A stretch of 64,000 nt of DNA. Origin: Lithodes maja (taxonomy: Eukaryota > Arthropoda > Malacostraca > Decapoda > Lithodidae). The stretch spans positions 62,001 through 126,000 of the forward strand of contig JBAKBP010004265.1 in NCBI GenBank assembly GCA_037953745.1. Reading direction: 5' to 3'. This document shows positions 43,037-54,428 of this stretch, piece by piece; position 1 is the first letter of the stretch, and each line of letters begins with the position of its first letter. The position numbers and the translations under genes are program-made. Under the pieces are notes generated by a model that was not told the DNA's origin, ran no database searches, and was given only the letters and a program-made list of their open reading frames with translations.

Positions 43037-43482
43037 TTAACCCGTGGAGCCCCGGCTAGTTTTGTAATGTTTGTTCACCAGAACCCGGCCGGTTTTCAAA
43101 AAATGGTTTTATTCCAGAAACAATAGCGAATGGGTTAGGAATGAAGGAAAAACCACGAAAAACCGCTCAAAAAGCTTAAAAAATGGTCCTACAGAGCCCC
43201 CGAAAATGTATTTTACAAGAGTAAAAAATTGAAGGCAATTACCCCAAAAAAACAGGTTATTGCGCGCTCACGCGCACGCACGTGGACTTTGAGAGTTTTC
43301 AACCATCGGCACGGTTGCGTGGGATACGTACACAGTTCCCATACAAATCTGAGCCCTCTTGAGTGGCTACACCTGAGGTTACGGTCGGCGCAATTAGGGT
43401 GACGCGTCAGGCGCGTCTCTGGGGCTGTGCGTTACATACATCGCCGACGCGTCAGACGCGTCGCTGGGGCTGTACGGGTTAA
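43037..43482 (+). mobile_element. TTAA-flanked element, family B (copy 2), in BEL integrase
   Basis: 438-bp body between TTAA 43037-43040 and TTAA 43479-43482, highly similar to 22840-23277 and of equal length. It interrupts the integrase frame between GRDLL and KKSEL. Removal of the body and one TTAA gives a continuous frame, which proves the TTAA duplication. Confidence 0.95.
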
Positions 43483-44220
43483 TAGATCACGTCCTACAAC
43501 CGCTCTGAGTCCTGACTTTACTATGCCGACACACCGTTCCCACATTCCACCAAACCAAGGTGCCTTAACTGGAATGAACCTCCATTCGCACTTCTTCTCT
43601 CCCAAAAAAGTGATGATAGTAGGATCACTACTCATATCCTTTAGATATTTTGATGCTTGGACATAAGTGGGAGCATTGTCGCTAAGAATGAGTTGAGGGA
43701 ATGAACGACGGGCACAAAACCGTCTGAACGCCAGCATAAATTCTTCGCTAGACATATTATCACATAGTTCTAGGTGTACCGCTCGAGACGTCGCACAGGT
43801 AAACAATAATATATAAACCTTCTCATGCTCCCTTGTCTTCAATGCCCCTGTGTAATCTAATCCTACCGCTTGGAAAGGTTCTACATGCTTTACACGGCAT
43901 TCAGGTAGGGCTGGTCCAGTTGCATACGGTTTACCCTTTAGTCTCTGGCATATTACACACTTTCGTACTACGCGTCGAGCTACTTGTCGAACCCTGGGTA
44001 TCCACCATGTGAGACGTAAATTGGATATAATATGACATACCCCATAGTGTTTTACTTCCCTATGTGCACGTATGATCAATAGATCAGTAACGTGATGTCT
44101 TGTTGGCATAAGTATAGGTCGGTTTGTGCCGTCTGGTACACCCAACCACTTCAGGCAACCCTCACACCTGATGAGGCCATTGTCTAGGTGCAACCTTAGT
44201 TGACGCACTATATTAGGCAT
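43483..44220 (-). pseudogene. BEL/Pao integrase, zinc-binding and catalytic domains
   Basis: The frame carries an H-x4-H...C-x2-C zinc-binding motif (HREVKHYG ... CVICQ). The rve core follows with D in GLDYTGAL, D in LSDNAPTY and E in GGMWERCVG, a complete DDE triad. The enzyme would insert the element cDNA. It is separated from the upstream RNase H by a one-base frameshift near 44215 and cut downstream by the TTAA element at 43482. Confidence 0.92.
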
Positions 44221-45520
44221 TAAATGTGTTATTCGAGCCTTTCAAGGATTCTAATTCATTGGAAGAGGTTTCTATTTGAACCCATTTGATCAAAGTTACT
44301 TCAGCTAATTTAAATTCACGAGCATCAATGTTGTGACCCCTGTTGCAGAGTTGGCCCGTTACTTTAAGCTTGAGATTGGATACATATCGCAACACCCAAG
44401 CTACAACTCTGACTAGTTTATTATAGTCACCGAATCTTGCCCACTTCATGATAGGACCCGGTGGCTCATTTGGTTGGGCTGTAACTGCCACTGTTTCCAG
44501 TGGCAGAAGTCCCTCGCCAACAGCATGCCATTTCGTCCATTCACTTTCATGGAGCAGCCACTTTGGACCATGCCACCACAATTCGGACTTCATTAACTGG
44601 CTAGCCGTTATACCCCTAGTTATGAGATCACTAGGGTTTTCTTTTGTATTTACATAATGATAAGCAACGTCTGGCAAAAGGGCTCTAATCTCATCTACCC
44701 TATTCTGCACATAAACTGGCAGAGACTTCTTGCTATGTATCCAGTTGAGTGCGACCTGACTATCGCACCATACGTGAACGATTTCAATATTTAATTCGCT
44801 CTCGTATGCTGCGCGTACATGTTGCACCAGACGTGCTAATAGCAGCATGGCAGTCAATTCCATTTTAGGGATAGTTACCTTTTTAACCGGGGCTACCTTG
44901 GCCCGGGCTGTAACTAAATGTGCCCCAAATGAAGTAACAACATATATGGCTACCCCGTATGCCGTGGTGCTAGCATCGCAAAACGTGTGTAACGTAACGT
45001 CACCGAACGCCGCCACTTTACGAGGTATAGGTTTAGTACATAGGATGGCATATTCATTCAACAACAATGTCCCTTGGTCATTCAGGTCTTCGGGCAAACT
45101 GTCATCCCATCCTATCTTACGTCTCCAAACTTCCTGCATTAGAATCCTAGCTCTTATGGTAACGGGTAATGCTAGACCCAAAGGATCAAAAAATTGCGCA
45201 ACTTTGCTCAACAGACTTCTTTTTGTGTGCGCTCCTGTCTGCTGAGCAAAAGACCTTGTTTGAAAAGTTAGTATGTCATGTTTAGGTTGCCAGATCATCC
45301 CCAAATTTCTGGACTTTTCCTGGTTAAGAGATGCCGTACCATCCACCTGTATTAAACTCTGAAGATCTTCACTATTAGTAACCCACTCGCGGAGAAATAG
45401 ATGTGCATCCGCAAACAATCTGCGTGCTTGCCAGTATGCATATAACAAATCATCTTGACTATCGCTAGTACCCTGCAAATTGTCAATGTATAATCCGCGA
45501 GATAGTTTACTTGTCCTCAT
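44216..45520 (-). pseudogene. BEL/Pao RT catalytic part and RNase H
   Basis: Begins with YIDNLQGT, the catalytic box; Y[IV]DN is normal for BEL/Pao. The RT connection follows (RSLLSKVAQFFDPLGL, IRARILMQEVW) and then RNase H with FCDAST, PKMELTAM, WCDSQVALNWI and NTKENPSDLITRG. All these motifs look functional. A frameshift near 45510 separates it from the first RT half. Confidence 0.92.
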
Positions 45521-48089
45521 GAGTGTCAGCTAGATGTTTTCTGATTGTGGCATTTAACAAAAACTGCGAGCAAGTGGCCCCAAAGAGTACAACCCGAAAA
45601 CGGTATATTATGATGGGACTTTCAGAGTCGCTAATGTCGCCGAACCAAAGAAAGCGGGTAACATCTCTATCTTCCTCCTTTAGCTTGACCATCAAGAATG
45701 CTTTCTCGATGTCACTGGTATAGGCGTACTTTCCCAGCCTAAACCGCAATAGATGTTGGGACAGGTCCGACACCATGGACGGACCTGTCAACAAGCAGTC
45801 ATTCAGACTGGGTTGTTGACCTTGGTGGGCAGAACAGTCATACACCACCCGTATGGGTGTGGTGACGCTGTCTTTCCTTACCCAATGATGGGCCAGATAG
45901 CGAACCCTACCCTTCTTAAATGGTTCCTTGACATCGACTCTCTCAATAAAACCCCTATCCTCATAACTCCGAAATACATCGTCATACGCCTGGCGCGTAC
46001 TCGGTTCGTTAGACAATTTCCGCTGCAATGCGCGCAAGCGACCTAATGCCAAACCATAGTTGGTAGGCAGGCTTATCTCACTGTTCTTCCAGGGTAAACT
46101 AACTTTATATTGCTTGTCTGAGGCACAGTAGCACACAGACTCGTCAAGCCTTTGTAGCGCAACTTCCGAGTCATAATCAGTCTCCATAGGATTAATGCCT
46201 ATGTGATCCAATCTCCACAGTCGTTCCAGGTCGAACTCGGCAGCCATCTTAGGGTCACTAGGTTGGGAATCCTCCCTTCCCAACTCCTCTGCCGCGGTTA
46301 CATTGACTCTATATATCGAGACCGTGTCGACCAGGACCTTTGACTGTATAGTATGCACCTTTCCGCTCATGCAGTATCCAAATTTAGTGGGGATTAAAAT
46401 TACACCACACATCTTTTTAAATCCAGGGTATACTACTTCATAATAATGATCCACACCAAGTAGAACATGCACCTCACTCTGATTTCCCATGGGATCTGAC
46501 AAGTTAACCCCCTTGCTACGTAATGCGTGTTCCACCTTCTTCACACCCACAGATACATATTCTGGTAGGGTGTCTACTACGATACAAGTCATAAAGTACC
46601 GGTTTTTACGGTAGAAATATGAAATCTCCTCTATCTCGTAGTCTTGTTTATCAGTAACCCCTGTGAAGCCCTGTAATCGAAGAGTCTCAGCCCCTACGAT
46701 TCGGTGCTTCAATCCCACTAGTACGGACCTCTTTATAAAGGAACGTTGAGATCCTTGATCTAGAAGTACCCGACAAACTTTGTTAATGTCATTACCTTCC
46801 ATGGGAATCTGTATTGTGGGCAATATAGTGGTGTCTTGCGTGCTACCTAGTGCCACAGTTGTAGTACCCTCATTTTTTACGTCTTTGACTTTATCTGCAG
46901 TAGGACACAACTTATCAAAGTGATGTCCTTTGCAGTGCCGACAGGGCCTTAAGTATGTAGCAGTACATTGTCCCTGCTTACCATGTTCCCCACTTAGACA
47001 ACCTACACATAGCTTCAATCTTTTCGCCTGTGCTAGTTTTGTCTCATTTGTCGGGTATTTTACGCAGAAACTCCATTTATGTTTGTTGTTACATAGCTTA
47101 CATAGAATCTGAGCAGGTTTCTTATACGCACCCTCGTTCTTTACTTTAGTCCCCACTGTCATGCTTACTGTTCCCCTCTTCTCCACATTCTCACTCCCTC
47201 CCGACACATACATTCTCCCTTTGTTCAACTGTAGATTATTGATCTCCTTACTGAACTGAGTTTTGAATTCCCCCAGCTCAAATGATCTTACCTTATCAAG
47301 TATTGCCATAGGAAGCTTCTGACGCAAGATAATGACTATCATTTCCTCCATGGTAAGCCCTAGGGCGTCTAGCGATCGAGTATGGCACTCCATATTTGCC
47401 CTGAAGTTTGTCAACTCATCAACCTTATACTGTGGTTCTGCGAGCCCCAACAAGGCAACGACATGGGCCATCTTCAACTGCTCTCTATCCCCGTATGTGG
47501 ACTCTAATAAGTGTACCGCTTCAAGATAACTACCACCCACTACTGCAAAACCCTCTATTAAATGTAAGGCCTCTCCTTCCATTTGTCCCTTCAGATAGTG
47601 AAACTTGCGGACATTATCCAAAGAGGATTCATGAACCGTAGATCGAAATACGTCCCAAAAAGCTAACCACTCAGTTAACTTGCCCCCAAATGTAGGAAGA
47701 TTGAGCTTTGGGAGGTGTACAGTATATTTTGGGTCAGCCCTTCTATGGGCCTCATTATCGCCTCCCTTCTTACTCGCGATAGCACGCTGTAATAGGTACT
47801 TCGCTCTAAAGACAGGTTCGTCATAGAGGGCGCGATTATCACACTCTGTAACTATCTCTTCCTCCTCTATCATGTCAGCCACAATCACCTCACTCAGAGC
47901 CGTAATACGACCGTGGGTAGCCTGGACGTTTTCTAATCTAGCCTCCAATTCCTCTAGTTCAGCAGTAGTGATGAAAGTGTTGACGTCCACAATTAGCCTA
48001 TTTAATACTCCCCGAAGTCCCGCCCTTTGATTTTTAGGGGCTTTGATCAGCACCCCACTAGACGGTGTCTCTTTATCGTTTTTATCCAT
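45507..48089 (-). pseudogene. BEL/Pao gag, protease and first RT half
   Basis: From ATG 48089 an 860-aa frame. Residues ~1-110 are coiled-coil-rich and ~120-230 form the Gag core (KLNLPTFGGKLTEWLAFWDVF, FHYLKGQMEGEALHLIEGF). Residues ~330-410 hold cysteine knuckle-like motifs (CKLCNNKHKWSFC, CVGCLSGEHGKQGQC, CRHCKGHHFDKLC). An aspartic protease has LLDQGSQRSFI near residue 444; the family usually has DSGS or DTGS, so Gln is unusual. The RT starts near residue 660 (VRYLAHHWVRK, YDCSAHQG, YTSDIEKAFLMVKL, RFLWFGD). A premature stop follows HLADTHEDK; the rest continues in another frame. Confidence 0.92.
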
Positions 48090-48494
48090 TTTGCATGTGA
48101 GCCTATAGGCTATGTATCTAAATGTTACGTTACAAAAACAACGGCCAAATAGTAATCTAACTAAGAGACGCCAACCGGCGGACTTCTATGTTATGGAGAA
48201 AAAATAGTAAATAGCAATACCTACTAATGGATCATATTGAACAAGAAAAAATGTTAGGCCAGGTCATATGTCACAGGAAGTCTGAAACGGAAAAGAAAAT
48301 TATTGGGGAAAGATGATGGGTGGGATGCAGGACTTAGGCAGGCACAACGATGTGACCCTGCATTCCGGCTCTAACCATCGCTTGGCTAGCCTTGCCAGTT
48401 TATCATAGAGTTGTTCCTGCATCCTGTTATATGTCCCCTTGTTCATTGCCTTAAAATCCCTTACTGGTAGCTAATTCCCGGGTCTGGGCACCAA
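48090..48494 (-). other. BEL/Pao 5' leader with primer-binding site
   Basis: About 400 bp between the 5' LTR and the gag start. The primer-binding candidate TGGTGCCCAGACCCGGGA lies directly at the LTR edge (minus strand, 48494 downward). I cannot name the matching tRNA. Confidence 0.7.
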
Positions 48495-49924
48495 TGTGGT
48501 AAACTATCAATGGAAGTTAAATATTACTAAGCTATAATGAATCAAATAAAATCAATCTAAATGAAAACTACTCCATATCTAAATTGAATTCAATCTGAAA
48601 CAAGCTAATTTATATCCAAAGGTCTCACATAATAAATGTATATATAGGGTAAGGTTATAAGGGTTAATATTAGCCAGGAATTAACTCACTAATAGTTCCA
48701 CGTGGCAATGAGGCAAGGGAGAACGTTTTACCCAATATGGTGGTGGACAATGGGGAACGAGACTTCGGTCCCAAGACTCGAGTCAAGTTAAAGAAAGAAT
48801 AAATGATTACATGGGAATGGACATGATTATTATAATTTATGCTTATCTATCAGTCAGTCATGATGTCGATGAGAGCGTCGTGATGGTGTAGCTGAGTGTA
48901 TTGCTGTATGTGTATTGTGATTAGAGGCACAAAAGCTCGATCAACTGAGGGCGGAAAATTTAGATGTTAACTGGTTGGTGTTCGTGAAGGCTCTGGCGTA
49001 CCTCAAAAGCATACCTTGCTGCCTTGGCAAACCGCCAGGAGCCCAAATTATCGTACCGCATTTAGGTTGCTCTATACGATAAATTATATTTATATATACG
49101 ATAAATTCATATACTGTATACTACATAAGACCATGGCAATATTGCTTAACCCGGGAGCTGCGGGAAGACTCTTAAGAGTTCCCCCGGCGGACTGCGGGAA
49201 GACTCTCCTGAGTAAGTAAAATTAAAAATCAACTTTTGACATCGAAAAAAAAATATTTGTTTTATTTTTATTTTTTTATTTTTTTATTTTTGTTTGGCCC
49301 CTGGGCCATGCACAATCTCAGTCCTCTACCTCCCCTCCTTCCCCACTTTCCTCCTATCCCTCAGTTATCACCTATTTTCCCTATTATTCCCTTATTCTGA
49401 GGTATATTTTCGTGCTAACATTAGCGAGTTGCAAGCAGGGTGTTGTCATCACTGATGGCAATCGAGTGCAAGAGAGAGAGAGAGAGTATCGATCGACTGT
49501 GTCGCAGTGGCCTTGGGGAAAATTGGCGGGAAGGTAGCTTGCCTCACCCATACATTATACAACTCGCGGGCTATATCTCCGATTTTGACCATCCAAACGC
49601 TGTTTTCACTCGTTTTATTGTTGTTTCAGGTTAATACCTTTATAATTAACCCATAATAGGCGCATATGGATAATTATTAATGCTATTAATGGTACAATGA
49701 ATATTTAGTGACGGAAACACCTCAAATACGTCAGCACAGGGGGAGGTTTTCAATTACCCCCGTGCGCACTTCAGAGGTTAATAGCATATTAGGCCTTTTA
49801 TAACTTAACTTATTTACAATCTTATAATATACGTCCTACGTCGTGCTGTAGGAGAGATCGTGACGTCACAGAGACATATGAGATCACAAAAGAGTTATAT
49901 TCTATCGTATATGATTATACGATA
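48495..49924 (-). repeat. BEL/Pao 5' LTR, interrupted by TTAA element
   Basis: Same sequence as 41444-42328 with scattered substitutions, a ~97-bp deletion, a local change near the outer tip (GTATATGATTATACGATA) and a 632-bp insertion at TTAA. Confidence 0.9.
49146..49781 (+). mobile_element. TTAA-flanked element, family A (copy 2), in BEL LTR
   Basis: 628-bp body between TTAA 49146-49149 and TTAA 49778-49781, ends CCCGGGAGCTGCGGG and CTTCAGAGG. The other LTR has the unoccupied site ATTGCTTAATAGC, so target and duplication are directly visible. It is younger than the BEL insertion. Confidence 0.95.
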
Positions 49925-50210
49925 ATCATTATAGCGCGACGGAGCGGCGAAGGCGCGAGCTCTAGGGGCCTAAGGGGGGTCCGGGGGCATGGCCCCCCCC
50001 CGGATTTAATTTGAGAATTTTGGTGTCTAAAACAGCATTTCCTGCAATCTAAAAGCAATCAAGATGGAAAATATGGAGACCACCAAAATTGTGTCAATTT
50101 ACCTTTTTTGTTTCTTAAAAAAAAAAGAGGGTTGGGGGAGTTTCTGTTATCATTATACAAAAAGTTCATTTGCGTTATCACTCAAAAAAACAGCGTCGTT
50201 TGACACCCTG

Positions 50211-50300
50211 TGCGGAAACGCCCGGGAAACCAAAGCCCCACCCAGGGCTCTGTGCCCCTCAGCAATTATGAAGAGAAAGATGAGGGGCAAAGGAAAAATG
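50211..50300 (+). repeat. Dispersed repeat R1, right half
   Basis: TGCGGAAACGCCCGGGAAAC through GAAGAGAAAGATGAGG, continuing the copy interrupted at 41353. Confidence 0.85.
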
Positions 50301-50437
50301 TGACGCTTTGGCTTCCAATCTTGGTAGATTGGGAGGTCAATCCACGGAAGAGACGCCGTCACTTGAGATCTAGAAAATATATAATAAAATTTATACATAA
50401 AATTTTAAGACTGAGTGTTCCACACATAAGTGCAGTT

Positions 50438-51655
50438 TCAGTCTCTTGTCCTAATGGCGGCGTTCCAGGCAACCCTGTTAAGGGCTGCTTCACTTGTCAA
50501 GTTCTTGGATTTAAGATCGGCGCGTATAGTCCGATCCCAGGTCTTCCTCGGTCCACCCCTTGGTGCAGCTCCCTCCACAATCACAGACCTGCATTTTTTC
50601 ACCCAATTTTGTTCATCCATTCTCTCCACATGTCCATACCATCCCAGTCTACTTGTACGCATCACCTCGCTAATACTCTTTATACCTAAACGTCTCCTCA
50701 GCTCAACATTTGTTATTCTATCCTGTAGCCTGGCCCCACACATCCATCTCACCATTCTCATCTCATTACGCTCCATTCTGTTGACATCCTCTACTTTAAC
50801 GGCCCATGTTTCTGAGGCATACGTCATTGCACTTCTAACACATGAGGCATACACCTTTCCCTTCAGGGGAAGAGGCATTCTTTTCATGGTCAGGATTGGC
50901 ATCAATTCTCTGAACTTCCCCCAGCCACACCTAATTCTATCAACAGTGGCAGCCTCCGCCCCACCACCGGCAGAGATGGTATCTCCTAGGTAACAAAACT
51001 TGTTCACCAGCTCCAAAGACTCATTTCCAAAATTCACAGCCACAGGATCATCACTTAACACAAGCTCGCCTTTGCACACTACGCACTCAAATTTCACTAT
51101 TTCTGACTTATCCTTCGGCAGGGGCCCCTTTATTCTACTACAGCGCTTACTCCCATGGTGTACCCAACATCGACAGATGCTCCATTGAATTGAGTTAACG
51201 CCCACTCCCTTTCCACACACTGCACATGGGTATGCACCGCTCTTTTCCACATTACCTAGTCTCAAACTACAATGCATAACCTTGGTTTTGTTAATATTGA
51301 CTCTTAAACCCTTGCTCGCCATGCCCTCTCTCCACTCTCTGAATTTGGCCTCAGCATCCTGCATACTGTCAGCTATTAGGACTAAATTGTCTGCATAAAA
51401 CAGTTCCAACGGGAGTCCGCCTCTAAAAGCTCTAGACAGCGCCTCCAAGACCATAATAAAGAGGAGGGGGCTTAACACTGAACCCTGATGGACTCCAACA
51501 CGGACTGCGAACTCATCACTCAGTACACCCTTCACCCTCACCGAACTTTGCGAATCCTCATACATCTTCATTATCACACGCACCAGCCACTCTTCCACAC
51601 CAAGTTTCCTCATAGCCCATAAGTAAAAGGAACAGTCAGAGTAAGCTATGGGTAT
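50438..51655 (-). pseudogene. Non-LTR RT C-terminal half with internal PHD-like zinc finger
   Basis: The frame reads LWAMRKLGVEEWLV, GVHQGSVLSPLLFI, catalytic box YADNLVLIA (second Asp replaced by Asn, so inactive) and VNINKTKVM. A Cys/His cluster then follows, CAVCGKGVGVNSI, CRCWVHHGSKRC and FECVVC (about 51080-51230), resembling a PHD/RING-type finger. After that come NKFCYLGDTIS and the C-terminal signature LGWYGHVERMDEQNWVKKC and RGGPRKTW. A zinc finger between RT and the C-terminal domain is known from some invertebrate elements. The N-terminal half is lost where a CR1-like element is inserted at 51656. Confidence 0.85.
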
Positions 51656-52330
51656 AAGAACATAAGAACATAAGAAAATGGGAGTCTGCAGAAAGCCGAT
51701 TGGCCTAAGCAAGGCAGATCCCTGTCCCACACAACCCCAGTTCAATTACAAAGCTCAATTATAGGCTCAACACTCTAATACCCTGAGGATCATCTTACCA
51801 AAACGGTTAGAGATTAACGCAGGATTATGGGGGTCTGCAGAGCGCTGATTGGCCCAACCCGGCTGATCCCCCCTTCACACCCAACCCTTCTCGTCCATAT
51901 GCTTATTCAATTTTATCTTAAAGCTCCCTACCGTTTTAGATCCCACTATAGCACTTGGTAGTCCATTCCACCCATCTACAACTCTGTTACCAAACCAATA
52001 TTTGCCTATATCTTTTCTGAAACGAAATTTATCTAATTTGAAACCATTGGTACGAGTTCTTTCGCTATCACTGAGCTTTAGTACATTTGTCATGTCCCCT
52101 TTGTTAATCCCACTAACCCACTTGAACACCTCTATCATATCCCCTCTAACTCTGCGTCTCTCTAATGAATGTAAACCTAATTTCTTCAACCTTTCTTCAT
52201 ACGAAAGATTTCTAATATTATGGATCATTTTTGTCATTTTACGCTGTACTCTCTCCAATGAATCTATGTCCATTCTGTAATAAGGACACCAAAATTGGAC
52301 AGCATAATCCATATGGGGTCTCATATGGGG
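51656..52330 (-). mobile_element. CR1/L2-like element, 5'-truncated 3' end
   Basis: The minus strand has the RT C-terminal frame 52324-51875 (RPHMDYAVQFWCPYYR, LERVQRKMTKMI, LGLHSLERRRVRGDMIEVFKW, NRVVDGWNGLPSAIV). A ~200-bp 3' untranslated part follows, ending in GTTCTTAT repeats (51655-51680), the short-repeat 3' tail typical of CR1-type elements. GGGTAT near 51649 and 52326 may be the target duplication. The frame is open over 149 codons. Confidence 0.85.
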
Positions 52331-52379
52331 TATGGCAGAGATCGCTCAGTTCTCACTCTGATAGACCAGCCCATCACCA

Positions 52380-52525
52380 ATGGTTAGGTTTAGGTTAGGT
52401 TTTTTGGTTAGGTTAATTCTAAAAAAAAAAAAAAAACCCAAGACAAAAATATATTTTCCGGTGGATAAAAAGTATAGGCCTATAGCAATGAAGCATACAA
52501 TGATAGGAACCCAAAACTACCATTA
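52380..52525 (-). repeat. Dispersed repeat X (reversed) before 270-bp element
   Basis: GGTTAGGTTTAGG, the A-run and CCGGTGGATAAAAAGTATAGG to CCCAAAACTACCATTA correspond to 40960-41150 reversed. The repeat continues at 52818 after the inserted element. Confidence 0.7.
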
Positions 52526-52817
52526 GAAATGAGGGGATGGATGTAGTGATCGGGCGTAACGGTCGTCATATGCGCTCGCAGTTACGTTCCCGTCTATTTC
52601 GACACTATATTTTCTGCTATTTTCCCCCTGTCATTACTACATGAATACTAGGTTAGGTAACTTAGGTTAGGTTAGGTTGTTTGGTTAGGCTAATGTATTT
52701 TTATATCCAAAGGCAGTAAAAATAGACGGGAACATGATGGGAAATGTCCGACACCACTACGCGTAGTGTAAACAAGGCTGGCGGTACACCCGCACTTAAC
52801 ATTCTTGCCGAAATGAG
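52526..52817 (+). mobile_element. 270-bp non-autonomous element with 8-bp duplication, copy 1
   Basis: Body 52534-52809 (GGGATGGATGTAGTGATCGG ... ATTCTTGCC) is flanked by GAAATGAG at 52526-52533 and 52810-52817. It contains CCCGTCTATTT, a CCCCCTG motif and a few GGTTA units. 8-bp duplications are made by hAT, P and Merlin-like enzymes; termini are too short to decide. Confidence 0.88.
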
Positions 52818-52984
52818 ATCCCAGCTGTGGTGTGACTCGTAAATATTGACCAAATTATGTTATGTCATGGCACCATACTAACTTTTGCTAACCAGAAATA
52901 TTCTATAAAACCTATACCTGGCTGTGCATCTAGACTCTACAGCTAGAGCCTATATAGGCCTAGATTATATAATTGCCAAAGTTA

Positions 52985-53270
52985 AAAATAAGGGCAAGAA
53001 TGTTAAGTGCAGGCGTACCGCCAGCCTTGTTTACACTACACGTAGTAGCGTCGGACCTTTCCCATCATGTTCCCGTCTATTTTGACTGCCTTTGGATATA
53101 AAAATACATTAGCCTAACCAAACAACCTAACCTAACCTAACCTAGTATTCATGTAGTAATGACAGGGGGCAAATAGCAGAAAATATAGCGTCGAAATAGA
53201 CGGGAACGTAACTGCGAGCGCACAACATGACGACTCGAACGCCCGATCACTACATCCATCCCAAAATAAG
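52985..53270 (-). mobile_element. 270-bp non-autonomous element, copy 2 (opposite orientation)
   Basis: Body 52993-53262 (GGCAAGAATG ... CATCCATCCC) is the reverse complement of copy 1 with ~90% identity. It is flanked by AAAATAAG at 52985-52992 and 53263-53270. Separate duplications show that this is an independent insertion, so the ~290-bp inverted repeat arose by two insertions 175 bp apart. Confidence 0.9.
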
Positions 53271-54046
53271 TAATTGGTAATTCTTCAGAACTGTGCCTGC
53301 TCTCAACCCCCTTTCCCCCCACCAATCCTCTACAACCCACGTTTTAATATATTTATTACACTAGCCTAACTTGACTCAACTAACCTAATGTAACCTAATA
53401 GGCTAAATTATGACACCTTACTAACCTTTACCTAACAGTTACCTACCTTTACTGGTAAGCAATTACGGCGTGACACCCGCAACTTGCTGCAAGATCCATC
53501 AATTTTTGTGTGACCTACTGAATTGTCATAGGCCTATCACATAATACATTGGCATAGGCCTATATATCTGTAGGCTACTGTATAAGGGAGTTTTGCCCCC
53601 TACTGTTAAAATATATGAAATTTTCAATAAGTCCTAGGGGGGTAAGGGGGGGGCTTGCCCTCCTTCAACTAATTCTGTATCCCACAGTAAACAGTTATTG
53701 CAGCTAAATAAAGCTTATTTTTCCCTTTTTATTCTATTTAACCTTACATTTTCCCTGATCATCATAACCGCCCCCACAAGTGGGGGCGGTGTTTAGCCTA
53801 AAGATTGGTAGACAATAGGTAAATACTCATTTCCTGCAAACCTTGCTGTAGACCAACACCGTATATCAAAGAAAAGAATGGACAAAGTCAATATAGCCTA
53901 TGGTATGTGTTAAAATATTTGGCTGTCACACGGTAAAAATTTAACCCTTTACCTAACAGTTGCTAACCTTTACATAACAACTACAGTACTAACCTTTATA
54001 TAACAGCTACTAACCTACAGTATATAGTACAACAATAAATATATGG
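53271..54046. repeat. Repeat X continuation and degenerate AACCTTTACCTAACAG units
   Basis: 53271-53415 continues repeat X. Then ACCTTTACCTAACAGTTAC-like units occur at about 53420-53460 and 53945-54010. A hairpin CCGCCCCCACAAGTGGGGGCGG lies at about 53769-53790. No coding region. Confidence 0.55.
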
Positions 54047-54256
54047 GAAGGATGTACCATCCGGACATAGGTCGATTGGTCAGGGTTAAGTTCCCGTCTA
54101 TTTTGACGCCTATTTTTTCTGTTATTTGCCCCCTGCTGGCAATATAGGCTATATGATGATGACAATAAGTCATTGGGGGGGGTGGGGGGGGGGGGGGGGG
54201 GCAAAGCCTCGTAAACAAGGTGGGCGGTATGCCCGAATACTACATTCTTGCCAGAT
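54047..54256 (+). mobile_element. Diverged third copy of the 270-bp element
   Basis: GGAAGGATGT, CCCGTCTATTTTGACGCC, TTATTTGCCCCCTG, GTAAACAAGG, GGGCGGTATGCCCG and CATTCTTGCC follow in the same order as in the two good copies. A long G-run (54176-54201) is inserted or expanded. No clear duplication. Confidence 0.6.
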
Positions 54257-54428
54257 ATATATATAAGATATATATAAAACAGCTAGGCAGAGATATCACG
54301 CTCGATAATCAAAACGTTCTTTCTGGTAAAATATGCATTCCCTATCCAAATTTAAGTGTGGTATAGCTCCAGAACTTCATAAAGTACAATCTAGAATGGT
54401 ATTTGACCCGAGAACGGCGAGAAGACTC

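Larger units (their letters stand above)
41444..49924 (-). mobile_element. BEL/Pao LTR retrotransposon, minus strand, decayed
   Basis: LTRs at 41444-42328 and 48495-49924 (the latter containing a TTAA element) flank gag-pro-RT-RNase H-integrase. ATCAT flanks both sides (41439-41443, 49925-49929), a 5-bp target duplication normal for this family. Next to the 5' LTR is a primer-binding candidate TGGTGCCCAGACCCGGGA (read on the minus strand from 48494). A purine tract (GTGTGGGGAG on the minus strand) abuts the other LTR at 42329. Two frameshifts and an insertion in the integrase gene make it inactive. LTRs carry a TGACGTCA motif. Confidence 0.93.
41354..50210 (-). mobile_element. Deletion derivative of the TIR transposon, split by BEL/Pao element
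   Basis: Left end 41354-41443 and right end 49925-50210 together (~375 bp) match only the two terminal regions of the element at 29110-31907, so the interior is lost. The ends are CAGGGTGTCAATCC and TTTGACACCCTG. It is flanked by TGCGGAA with three extra bases (TTA) at the left. A BEL/Pao retrotransposon (41444-49924) later inserted at ATCAT. Confidence 0.88.

Noticed and set aside
50204..50689. Plus-strand 159-codon frame at 50210
   Set aside because: It runs from repeat R1 into the antisense of the RT pseudogene and has no family resemblance.
52526..53270. Single fold-back transposon
   Set aside because: Each arm has its own different 8-bp target duplication, so they are separate insertions.
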